From assembly GCA_902772585.1 (NCBI GenBank), contig CACYBB010000016.1:1-64000 (forward strand): a DNA stretch of 64,000 nt, written 5' to 3'. The position numbers were made by a program, and so were the translations under genes. Source of the DNA: an uncultured Bacteroidales bacterium (lineage in GTDB: Bacteria > Bacteroidota > Bacteroidia > Bacteroidales > Bacteroidaceae). The notes beneath the pieces were generated by a model, which was not told where the DNA came from, made no database searches, and saw only the letters and a program-made list of their open reading frames with translations. Numbering within the stretch: the stretch's first letter is position 1; every line of letters starts with the position of its first letter. This document shows positions 1-7,400 of the stretch, piece by piece.

Positions 1-538
1 CTACATGAAGAAAATTACTAACTAAAACTAACCAAACAATGCTTATGAAAAAACTATTCTTAGACTTCTTAGAGCAACGCTTTGTTCTTTTGTCTGATGA
101 CAAGGACAGTGCAAACCGAATGCAGAGAGCTCGCTCTTTGCTGAGGTGCAGCCTGTTCTCGCTTTTGTAAAAGCAAAGTTACTGCGTTTTTCATCACAAA
201 CCAAGGAAAATCCCCATTTGTTCCACCACTAGTGTGGACAAACAGGGATATAATGGACAAATAGCGGAAATCAGTCCAAAAGTTGTCTGATGTCACTCAT
301 CTGTCCTTCTACCATCTTACACCATAGTCTTCTGTTGGGTAACATGTTTGTCCCTGGAGAGCAGAACACAAAAAAATCCACCGTTGAAGGACGATGGATC
401 AGGACCTAATGTTTTCACAACGGAATAATCCTTATTGTGATTTGCTAAAAAAAAGTGCTGCAAAGTTAAAGTGATGGAAGAAGTAAGAGAAATTCAGAGG
501 CAAAAACAGCATTTCCCTCTAAATAATTACTCAAAAAC
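1..538. other. Gene-poor left edge with two leftward promoter-like boxes
   Basis: No convincing gene is seen before the ATPase at 601. A short open frame at 39-170 (43 codons, rightward) has no family resemblance. Two TAnnTTTG-type boxes point left: CAAAGTTA at 174-181, with a TTG (CAA at 202-204 on the plus strand) 20 nt away, and CAAAGTTA at 461-468 without a good partner. A small imperfect palindrome lies near 376-400 (ATCCA...TGGAT). The stretch at 110-180 recalls a dispersed promoter-proximal repeat that I associate with Bacteroidales genomes, but this could not be checked. Confidence 0.4.
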
Positions 539-569
539 TTGCAAGAAATCTCAAAAAGGTGTATATTTG
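539..569 (+). promoter_or_regulatory. Bacteroidetes-type promoter of the DUF4143 ATPase
   Basis: TTG at 539-541 (-33 box), 20-nt spacer, TATATTTG at 562-569 (-7 box, matches TAnnTTTG). The spacer is almost filled by the first copy of a 16-bp repeat (546-561), so anything binding the repeat would cover the RNA polymerase site. Transcription would begin near 575. Confidence 0.6.
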
Positions 570-628
570 CAACGTCAAAAATCTCAAAAAGGTGTAAAAT
601 ATGGCAGAAGAGAAATCTCAAAAAGGTG
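546..628 (+). repeat. Three direct 16-bp repeats at 33-34 bp spacing
   Basis: AAATCTCAAAAAGGTG occurs at 546-561, 579-594 and 613-628, identical in all three copies. The start-to-start distances are 33 and 34 bp, close to three helical turns. Copy 1 lies between the -33 and -7 boxes, copy 2 just after the expected transcription start and carrying the AAAGG before the ATG at 601, and copy 3 inside the first codons. Looks like an operator or an mRNA-binding site. Confidence 0.7.
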
Positions 629-1992
629 CAAACAGCATCATTATGAAGCGGAAAATATACCAGCAACTCCTTGACTGGAAGGAGAAAAGGAACGGTGAGG
701 TAGCACTACTCGTAGAGGGAGCGCGACGCATCGGTAAAAGTTATATCGTAGAGGAGTTCGGCAAAAATGAATACGAGTCATACATCCTCATTGACTTCAA
801 TAAGGCTCCCCAGATGGTCAGAGACTGGTTCGACCTCTATCTGGAAGACCTCGATACGTTGTTCCTCTATCTGAGCCAGCACTATAAGGTGAGACTCCAT
901 GAACGCAAGTCGCTCATTATCCTCGATGAAATACAATTATGTCCCAGGGCGAGAGCTGCCATTAAGTTTTTGGTGGCTGATGGTCGATATGACTATATAG
1001 AAACAGGATCGCTGGTAAGCATCAAGAAGAATACGCAAGGCATTGTGCTCCCTTCAGAAGAACGTCCCATTCAGATGTACCCGATGGACTTTGAAGAATT
1101 TCTTTGGGCTACAGGTAACGACATGCTGATGGACTTGATACGGAAGATGTATGCTGAACGGAAGCCGATGGGCCAGGCTTTCCATCGTCAAGCTATGGAT
1201 GCTTTCCGTCTCTATATGATAGTGGGAGGTATGCCGCAAGCCGTCAAGAAGTATTTAGAGACAAAAGACTTTGATGCCGTAGATGCTTCCAAGCGCGATG
1301 TGCTGGCCATCTATCGTAACGACATCTTCAATTATGCAGGTGAGATTGCCGACAAGGTAGTATCTATCTTCGACCAGATTCCCCCTCAGCTCTCCAAGCA
1401 CGAAAAGAAATTCCGGTTGTCTGCCCTGAAGCCAGGTGCGAAATATCGCGATTGGGACGATGCCTTCTTCTGGCTGAAAGATGCGAGAGTTGTCAACATC
1501 TGTTATAATTCGACAGAGCCGAACATCGGACTGAAGATGAATGAAGATCGCACGACATTGAAGTGTTATATGAACGATACGGGATTGTTGATCAGTCACG
1601 CTTTCGATGAAAAGGGCATCGTCTCGTCTGAGATTTACCAGAAGTTGCTGTTTGGAAAGTTGGAGGTCAACGAGGGAATGCTCATTGAGAATATCGTGGC
1701 CCAGATGCTTACGGCAAGCAGTAACAAACTCTTTTTCTATAGCAAGTCGTCAGAGGAAGCCGAGGAGCGTATGGAAATCGACTTCCTGCTCCAGAAGGAC
1801 AAAGTGACCAGTCGCCACAACATCCGTCCTTTAGAGGTCAAGAGCGGTAAGAACTATACGCTTTCCTCTCTGACAAAATGCATGAAGAAGTTTGGAGAAT
1901 ACATGGCCACACCCACTGTGCTTCATGCAGCCGACTACAAGGTGGAGGATGGCATAACTTATCTTCCGCTGTATATGACACCGTTGTTGTAG
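601..1992 (+). CDS. AAA ATPase with C-terminal DUF4143 (PD-(D/E)XK-like)
   Basis: Member of the large AAA/DUF4143 ATPase family common in Bacteroidetes, whose cellular role is not settled. Walker A is GARRIGKS at residues 40-47, Walker B LDE has Asp109-Glu110, and ETGS follows as a sensor-like motif. The C-terminal domain carries IDFLL (Asp394) and LEVKSGK (Glu412, Lys414), a spacing that fits the PD-(D/E)XK nuclease fold of DUF4143. No signal peptide or membrane segment. The start at 601 has an AAAGG 8 nt upstream; the family often begins nearer to the Met at residue 15 (643), so residues 1-14, encoded partly by repeat copy 3, may be an add-on or 5' untranslated sequence. Probably co-transcribed with the next gene 19 bp downstream. 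The repeat-covered promoter suggests tight, perhaps autogenous, control. Confidence 0.8.
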   Translation: MAEEKSQKGANSIIMKRKIYQQLLDWKEKRNGEVALLVEGARRIGKSYIVEEFGKNEYESYILIDFNKAPQMVRDWFDLYLEDLDTLFLYLSQHYKVRLHERKSLIILDEIQLCPRARAAIKFLVADGRYDYIETGSLVSIKKNTQGIVLPSEERPIQMYPMDFEEFLWATGNDMLMDLIRKMYAERKPMGQAFHRQAMDAFRLYMIVGGMPQAVKKYLETKDFDAVDASKRDVLAIYRNDIFNYAGEIADKVVSIFDQIPPQLSKHEKKFRLSALKPGAKYRDWDDAFFWLKDARVVNICYNSTEPNIGLKMNEDRTTLKCYMNDTGLLISHAFDEKGIVSSEIYQKLLFGKLEVNEGMLIENIVAQMLTASSNKLFFYSKSSEEAEERMEIDFLLQKDKVTSRHNIRPLEVKSGKNYTLSSLTKCMKKFGEYMATPTVLHAADYKVEDGITYLPLYMTPLL

Positions 1993-2011
1993 CTAAGAAA
2001 AAACGAGAAGT

Positions 2012-2464
2012 ATGAAAGAAGAGAAATATAAGTTACTGACAAGTCAGATTGCCTCGCTGATTGAGGGCGAGAAGGACGTGATAGCCGTTATGAGCAATGT
2101 GGCTGCAGCCATTCACCAGACGATGGGATTCTGGTGGACGGGATTCTATCGTGTGAACGGCAAGGAATTGGTGCTTGGCCCTTTCCAAGGTCCCATAGCA
2201 TGTATGCACATCCCCTACGGAAAGGGTGTGTGCGGCACAGCCTGGGAGAGAGCAGAAACGGTCATTGTGCCAGACGTTGAGCAGTTTCCAGGGCATATTG
2301 CATGCAGCAGCGCGTCGAAGTCTGAGATCGTAGTACCCGTGGTGGGCACGGATGATCAGGTGACTGCCGTGCTCGACATCGATAGTGAACAGTTGGCCAC
2401 CTTCGACGACACGGACCGCCACTATCTGGAGCAGATTTGCGAACTAATCACCAAAATCAGCTGA
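2012..2464 (+). CDS. msrC: Free methionine-(R)-sulfoxide reductase, GAF domain
   Basis: Reduces free methionine R-sulfoxide in the cytoplasm using thioredoxin. The 150-residue protein is a single GAF domain as in E. coli YebR/fRMsr. The three family cysteines are present at 64, 74 and 98, with the same 10- and 24-residue spacing as in the E. coli enzyme, in the contexts GPIACMHI, GKGVCGTAW and GHIACSSASKSEIVVP. The usual Asp after the third Cys (ACDxxS) is Ser here, a minor change. It starts 19 bp after the ATPase stop, so it is likely read from the same promoter. Its 3' end overlaps by 8 bp the end of the oppositely oriented dehydrogenase gene. Confidence 0.88.
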   Translation: MKEEKYKLLTSQIASLIEGEKDVIAVMSNVAAAIHQTMGFWWTGFYRVNGKELVLGPFQGPIACMHIPYGKGVCGTAWERAETVIVPDVEQFPGHIACSSASKSEIVVPVVGTDDQVTAVLDIDSEQLATFDDTDRHYLEQICELITKIS

Positions 2465-3404
2465 CGACATTGACCGACTGGCCATTCAGGAAGGCACGAA
2501 CATTGCCGATGGCGACCTGTAACAATCGGACACGAGCCTCGTAGGATGCCCAGGCAATATGGGGCGTAAAGAAGGCGTGGGGCTGACTGAGCAGGGGATT
2601 GTCTGCCTTAGGGGGTTCCTCCGTCAGCACATCGGCACAGAAGGCAGCCAGGCGACCTTCAGCCAGTGCGTCGGCAACAGCCTGATCATCAATCAGTGGG
2701 CCACGACCCGTATTGATAACGATAGCCGAAGGCTTCATCTGTCGCAGGGTATCATTATTGATAAGGTGGCGCGTGGTGTCCGTCAGCGGGCAATGCAGCG
2801 ACAAGACATCTGACGTGCTGAGCAGCTCATCCAAGGAGACCTTCTGAATGCCTGCAGGCAGCGCAGTCTTGCTGGTCAGGGCCTGAACCTTCATGCCAAA
2901 GGCCAATGCTATCTGGGCAACACGCTGTCCGATATTGCCCAGTCCGACGATGCCGAAGGTCTTGCCCGCCAGTTCCATGTGAGGGAAGTCCCAGTAGCAG
3001 AAATCAGGATTCTGAGTCCAGCGCCCTTGGCGATTCTGCTGGGCATAGTGCTCCGTGCGGTTGGTGACATTCAGCAAATGGGCAAAGACCATCTGCGCCA
3101 CACTCTCCGTACTGTAGGCAGGGACATTCGTGACGATGATGCCGCGCTCGCGAGCAGCAGGGATATCCACCACGTTGTAACCCGTAGCCAGCACACCTAT
3201 ATATTTAAGGTGGGGCAGTTGGTCAATCTCCTTCTTTCCAAGAACCACTTTGTTGGTCAGCACGATGTCTGCCTCCTGGGCTCTTGCCACAGTCTCAGCA
3301 GGTGCTGTACGGTCATAGACTACGAGTTCACCCATTGTCTCAAGTTCCTTCCACGACAGGTCGCCGGGGTTGGCTGAATAGCCATCAAGTATCACGATTT
3401 TCAT
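2457..3404 (-). CDS. D-2-hydroxyacid dehydrogenase (glycerate/hydroxypyruvate type)
   Basis: NAD(P)-dependent 2-hydroxyacid dehydrogenase, closest in overall look to glycerate dehydrogenase/hydroxypyruvate reductase of Bacteroidetes. Of 315 residues, the middle holds the Rossmann motif GLGNIG, and the catalytic set is visible: Arg in NTGRG, Glu in TEEPP, His in TPHIAW. The early substrate loop reads VLATGYN, typical for this branch. Soluble, no signal peptide. Transcribed alone leftwards; CAAAGATA at 3438-3445 reads TATCTTTG on its strand and fits a -7 box, about 35 bp before the ATG. It could act on hydroxypyruvate, glyoxylate or another 2-ketoacid; the sequence does not decide. Confidence 0.82.
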   Translation of the reverse strand: MKIVILDGYSANPGDLSWKELETMGELVVYDRTAPAETVARAQEADIVLTNKVVLGKKEIDQLPHLKYIGVLATGYNVVDIPAARERGIIVTNVPAYSTESVAQMVFAHLLNVTNRTEHYAQQNRQGRWTQNPDFCYWDFPHMELAGKTFGIVGLGNIGQRVAQIALAFGMKVQALTSKTALPAGIQKVSLDELLSTSDVLSLHCPLTDTTRHLINNDTLRQMKPSAIVINTGRGPLIDDQAVADALAEGRLAAFCADVLTEEPPKADNPLLSQPHAFFTPHIAWASYEARVRLLQVAIGNVRAFLNGQSVNVVS

Positions 3405-3454
3405 AAGCCTAGCATTTATTTTTCATTATCAATGTTGCAAAGATACACATTTTT

Positions 3455-3486
3455 TTTGGTTATTTCATTAGAATTGCGTATTTTTG
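3455..3486 (+). promoter_or_regulatory. Promoter of the nucleoside kinase gene
   Basis: TTTG at 3455-3458, 20 nt, TATTTTTG at 3479-3486. The in-frame TTG at 3484 is part of the -7 box, so it cannot be the start codon. The expected 5' leader before the ATG at 3508 is about 15 nt. Confidence 0.65.
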
Positions 3487-3507
3487 TGGCGAAAAATCCT
3501 CAACACC

Positions 3508-5187
3508 ATGTTACAAATCCGTTGCAAGAACAACAATGTCACTAAGAGTTTCCCCGAGGGAACCTCGCTATTGGACATCTATCAGGAGTTTGCTGACGAC
3601 ATCAAACTCCCCTACCCTGTGGTCTCGGCCAAAGTGAACAATGCCTCTCAGGGGTTGAAGTTCAGAGTCTATCAGAACCGCGACGTAGAGTTTCTGGACG
3701 CCCGCGAAGGCAGCGGACACCGCGTCTATGTGCGCTCGCTGTGTTTCCTGCTCTACAAGGCCACACAGGACCTCTTCCCTGGTTCGAAGCTGTTCATCGA
3801 GCACACCATCTCGCGCGGATACTATTGTAACTTCAAGAAAAAGAACAACGAGTCGCTGGCTGAGGGCGATGTGGAACGACTCTATGAGCGCATGCAGGAG
3901 ATTGTCAATCTGGACATGCCCTTCCGTCGCACAGAAGCCACCAACGAGGAGGCCATCCGTGTGTTTGCCGAGCGAGGATTCTCCGACAAGGTGAAACTGC
4001 TGGAGACCAGCGGACAGATATACAGCGACTACTATACGCTGGGCGACACCGCCGACTACTACTATGGTCCGCTGGTGCCCAGTGCCGGCTATCTGAAGGT
4101 GTTTGGACTGGAGCCCTACCACGATGGTATGCTGTTGCGCGTGCCTGACTGGAACGACCCCACCCGACTGGCTGAAAAGGTGGATATGCCCAAGACCTAC
4201 GGGATGTTTGCTGAGAAGACGAAATGGGACATCATCATGCGTCTGTCGAATGCGGGCGACGTGAACAAAGCCATCCTCAAGGGCTATGCCAGCGAACTCA
4301 TCCAGGTCAGCGAGGCCCTGCAGGAGAAAAAGATTGTGCAGATTGCCGAGGACATTGAACGCCGATTCCATGCTGAGGAGAATCCCATCCGCATCGTACT
4401 CATTACGGGTCCGTCGTCATCAGGAAAGACCACCTTCTGCAAACGTCTGAGCATCCAGTTGCTGGCCTGCGGACTGCGCCCGCTGTCGTTCTCTACAGAT
4501 GACTATTTCGTGAACCGTGTGGACACGCCGAAGTTGCCCAATGGCGACTACGACTTCGACAACATCGAGGCTGTGGACTACAAATTGCTGGAAGAGCACC
4601 TGACGAAGCTGATGAAGGGTGAACGTGTAGAGATTCCGGAATATAACTTCTCTACCGGTAAGCGCGAGTGGAACGGCAAGAAACTGAAACTGGCTGGCGA
4701 CACGGTGCTCATCATTGAGGGTATCCACGCGCTGAACCCACAACTGACGCAGAAGATAGAGAACTCGCTGAAATACAAGATTTATATCTCGGCACTGACC
4801 AGCATCTCACTGGATGACCACAACTGGATTCCCACACGCGACAATCGCCTGTTGCGCCGCATCATTCGCGACTACAACAAAGGAGCCTTTACGGCTCAGG
4901 AAACCATTGCTCAGTGGAACAACGTCTGTGAGGCTGAGGACAAGTGGATATTCCCTTACCAAGAGACTGCCGATGCTATGTTCAACTCTGCGCTGAACAT
5001 TGAGTTTGCCGTACTGCGCACCCATGCGGAGATTATCCTCTCCAGTGTTCCTAAGAACTGTCCGGAATACAGTGAGGCGCACCGACTGCTGAAGTTCATC
5101 CACTACTTCCTGCCCGTCAGCGACAAGGAGATACCGCCCACCAGCATCATGCGTGAGTTCCTGGGAGGCAGTAGCTTCAAATACTAA
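3508..5187 (+). CDS. TGS-domain/uridine kinase-like fusion protein
   Basis: A 559-residue cytoplasmic protein with two parts. The N-terminal third resembles the TGS plus second additional domain of threonyl-tRNA synthetase (MLQIRCKNN... start, then HRVYVRSLCFLLYKA and the HTISRGYY segment). The C-terminal part is a uridine kinase/phosphoribulokinase-like P-loop domain with GPSSSGKTTF, STDDYF and a Walker-B-like VLIIEGIHALNP. Such proteins are annotated as nucleoside kinase in Bacteroidetes and Firmicutes; a true uridine kinase reaction is plausible but unproven. The ATG at 3508 is chosen because the upstream in-frame TTG at 3484 is inside the promoter. It ends 7 bp before the convergent ROK gene. 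Confidence 0.8.
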   Translation: MLQIRCKNNNVTKSFPEGTSLLDIYQEFADDIKLPYPVVSAKVNNASQGLKFRVYQNRDVEFLDAREGSGHRVYVRSLCFLLYKATQDLFPGSKLFIEHTISRGYYCNFKKKNNESLAEGDVERLYERMQEIVNLDMPFRRTEATNEEAIRVFAERGFSDKVKLLETSGQIYSDYYTLGDTADYYYGPLVPSAGYLKVFGLEPYHDGMLLRVPDWNDPTRLAEKVDMPKTYGMFAEKTKWDIIMRLSNAGDVNKAILKGYASELIQVSEALQEKKIVQIAEDIERRFHAEENPIRIVLITGPSSSGKTTFCKRLSIQLLACGLRPLSFSTDDYFVNRVDTPKLPNGDYDFDNIEAVDYKLLEEHLTKLMKGERVEIPEYNFSTGKREWNGKKLKLAGDTVLIIEGIHALNPQLTQKIENSLKYKIYISALTSISLDDHNWIPTRDNRLLRRIIRDYNKGAFTAQETIAQWNNVCEAEDKWIFPYQETADAMFNSALNIEFAVLRTHAEIILSSVPKNCPEYSEAHRLLKFIHYFLPVSDKEIPPTSIMREFLGGSSFKY

Positions 5188-5194
5188 AACAAGA

Positions 5195-6178
5195 TTACTT
5201 AAATAAGGAGTATTCCTTGACCTTCCATGCCAACGCGCTGGCACCCAGTACGTTGCGCTCATGGTCGTCGATATTGGAGACGACAACCTTCACCTTGTCG
5301 CGAATGTTGCCAAAGACATTATCCATAAAGGACTTCTCCATAGCAGGCCATAACAGCGGATTGTAAACAACCATCTCGCCAGTCAGGATAATTGCCTCAG
5401 GATTCACGATGCTGGCATAGTTGGCCAAGGCTCTGCCCAGCATCTCACCTGTACGGTTCCATACTTCACGAGCAATGGCATCACCCCGCTCAGCACATTC
5501 TGCAACGATGTCTATTGTCAGTCCACCCCTATCACGCAGGATACTGGGAGCATCGCTGGCCTCCAGCATTTCATAAGCCGTCTTCACAATGCCACGATAA
5601 GAGACATACTCCTCAAGACACCCGTGACGACCACACGTGCACTGGCGACCACCATCTTCCACACAGGTATGTCCCAGTTCGCCAGCGAAGCCATCACTAC
5701 CCAGAAGAGCCAGACCATTGCTGAAGACGCAACTGCCTAAGCCACTGCCCACCAAGGTAACGACAATGAAGTTATCCATACCATGAGCAACACCATAAGC
5801 CCACTCGCCAAGAGCTGTCACATGAGCGTCGTTACCCAATGCCACAGCCAGACCAATGCTGTCTCGCAACATGGCAGCTATAGGTACGATACCCTTCCAC
5901 GGCATATTGGAAGCGTTTTCGATACAGCCCGTCAAGTAGTTGGAACTGGGCGCACACATACCTACTGAGCGGATATTCTCATAACCGCCATTATTCTCTG
6001 CCAACATAACAACACGCTCGGAGAGAGCCTCCACAAAGTTGTTTACGTTGGGATAGTCCTTGGTAGCCATGACGTCTTGCGCCAATATATTACCACGCAG
6101 GTCAACAACGGCAACTATCGTCGAATTGATATCTACGTTAATACCTATAACTCTGGATTTTATCTTGTCGTTAATCAT
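5195..6178 (-). CDS. ROK-family protein (upstream Asp retained)
   Basis: ROK fold protein of 327 residues without an N-terminal helix-turn-helix, so it has sugar kinase-like form. The zinc site is complete: GHTC then CTCGRHGCLEEY. The catalytic Asp of ROK kinases is present (LGNDAHVTALGE). The first phosphate loop, normally DIGGT, is degenerate (NVDINSTIVAVVD), a pattern more typical of ROK repressors than of kinases. Second of two leftward paralogues, 29 bp after the other; the two are roughly half identical by eye and share the tail VKEYSLFK. Either a sugar or amino-sugar kinase with unusual ATP site or a sugar-sensing protein. No sugar transport gene lies beside it. Confidence 0.75.
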   Translation of the reverse strand: MINDKIKSRVIGINVDINSTIVAVVDLRGNILAQDVMATKDYPNVNNFVEALSERVVMLAENNGGYENIRSVGMCAPSSNYLTGCIENASNMPWKGIVPIAAMLRDSIGLAVALGNDAHVTALGEWAYGVAHGMDNFIVVTLVGSGLGSCVFSNGLALLGSDGFAGELGHTCVEDGGRQCTCGRHGCLEEYVSYRGIVKTAYEMLEASDAPSILRDRGGLTIDIVAECAERGDAIAREVWNRTGEMLGRALANYASIVNPEAIILTGEMVVYNPLLWPAMEKSFMDNVFGNIRDKVKVVVSNIDDHERNVLGASALAWKVKEYSLFK

Positions 6179-6207
6179 AAAGGCCTCCTATATATAATAA
6201 AAATAGG

Positions 6208-7188
6208 TTATTTAAACAACGAATACTCTTTGACACCCCAGGCAAGTACACTGGCACCCAACATGTTACGCGTTCGGTTCTCCAGACTGGAAACAAGGAA
6301 TTTCACCTTACCCTGCAGATTATGGAAGACGTGCTCTTCAAAAGCCTTGTTGGCTGGCTCAAAGAGCCACTTGCCAGCCTGAGCGACACCACCCGTAAAG
6401 ATGAATGCCTCAGGATTCAGTATCGAAGCATAGTTAGCCAGACCCACACCTAAGTAGTAACCTGTACGGCGATAGGTCTCGATAGCCAGTTCGTCGCCCA
6501 AGTCACAGAACTCCTGGATGATTCTGGGTGACAACGTCTCTACCTGGCGCATCATCGAGGGTTCTGTGCGCTCAGCCATTATCTCCTTGGCAGTTGTCAC
6601 AATACCATTGGCAGCAGTATAGGTTTCCAGACAACCCTTCTTGCCACAGCCACACTGACGGCCATTGGGAATGAAACACGTATGACCCACCTCACCAGCA
6701 AAACCATCATTACCCAGATGTACCAAGCCATTGCTGAAGAAGCAACTGCCCACACCATGTCCCATGGAAATAACGGCGAAGTCGCGCATGCCATGAGCAG
6801 CACCGAAAGCCTGCTCGCCAAGAGCCATTGCATGGGCATTGTTAGCCAGAGCTACAGCCATTCCCAAACGGTCACGCAACATAGCAGCCAAGGGGATGAC
6901 ACCCTTCCACGGCATATTCGGAGCGTTCTCAATACTACTTGTACGATAGTTACCACTGGGCGAGCAGATACCTACCGAACGAATGCTTTCGTAGCCACCA
7001 TTCTGCTCCACCAAATTCAAGATGTGCTCACAGAGTATCGTGAGGTAATCGCCAATATAGGGATGTTCCGATGTTACAAAGCAATCAGTAGCAATAATAT
7101 TTCCACGGATATCGACAATACCTATCGATGTTCGTTCCAGACTGATGTCGACTCCGACAACGCGTGTCTTGATACCGTTCTGAATCAT
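6208..7188 (-). CDS. ROK-family protein lacking the catalytic Asp
   Basis: Paralogue of the neighbouring ROK protein, 326 residues, first gene of the pair. The zinc-binding segment is intact (GHTC ... CGCGKKGCLETY) and the glycine-rich loop reads MGHGVGS. In place of the catalytic Asp there is Asn: LANNAHAMALGE, encoded by AAC AAT, where the sister gene has AAC GAC. The first phosphate loop (VDISLERTSIGIVD) is also not DxGGT. Loss of both suggests that it binds sugar but does not phosphorylate it. It has no DNA-binding domain, so it is not a classical NagC/Mlc repressor; a partner or sensor role is inferred. Promoter: TATTTTTG (7220-7227) and TTTG (7247-7250) on the minus strand. Confidence 0.75.
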   Translation of the reverse strand: MIQNGIKTRVVGVDISLERTSIGIVDIRGNIIATDCFVTSEHPYIGDYLTILCEHILNLVEQNGGYESIRSVGICSPSGNYRTSSIENAPNMPWKGVIPLAAMLRDRLGMAVALANNAHAMALGEQAFGAAHGMRDFAVISMGHGVGSCFFSNGLVHLGNDGFAGEVGHTCFIPNGRQCGCGKKGCLETYTAANGIVTTAKEIMAERTEPSMMRQVETLSPRIIQEFCDLGDELAIETYRRTGYYLGVGLANYASILNPEAFIFTGGVAQAGKWLFEPANKAFEEHVFHNLQGKVKFLVSSLENRTRNMLGASVLAWGVKEYSLFK

Positions 7189-7219
7189 AATGAATGTGTT
7201 TAGCTCAAGTATTACGCGA

Positions 7220-7250
7220 CAAAAATAGTAAATAATTTTTTATCTACAAA
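7220..7250 (-). promoter_or_regulatory. Promoter of the ROK pair
   Basis: On the minus strand, TTTG (7247-7250), 19 nt, TATTTTTG (7220-7227). It faces away from the lysS promoter 90 bp to the right. Confidence 0.6.
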
Positions 7251-7341
7251 ACTTTTCTCAAGTTTTTTCGCTTTTTTATTGTACTTTCTCCTAAGGAGAA
7301 GACACTTTCGCTCGAAAAAGCAAAGAAAAAACGATTTTTCC

Positions 7342-7372
7342 TTTGCATTTTGCTCACTTATTCGTACCTTTG
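7342..7372 (+). promoter_or_regulatory. Promoter of lysS
   Basis: TTTG at 7342-7345, 19 nt, TACCTTTG at 7365-7372. This places the start of transcription near 7379, downstream of an in-frame alternative start at 7350, so lysS must begin at the ATG at 7401. Confidence 0.65.
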
Positions 7373-7400
7373 CAACGTATTACGACATTTTTTGATAGAT

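Noticed and set aside
39..170. Small rightward ORF of 43 codons
   Set aside because: No family resemblance and overlaps a leftward promoter-like sequence; not supported as a gene.
546..628. Short CRISPR array
   Set aside because: Only three 16-bp copies with 17-18 bp between them, overlapping a promoter and coding start; no cas genes and no array-like spacers.
601..1992. Transposase or phage ATPase
   Set aside because: The motifs fit AAA/DUF4143 and there are no inverted ends, integrase or phage genes nearby.
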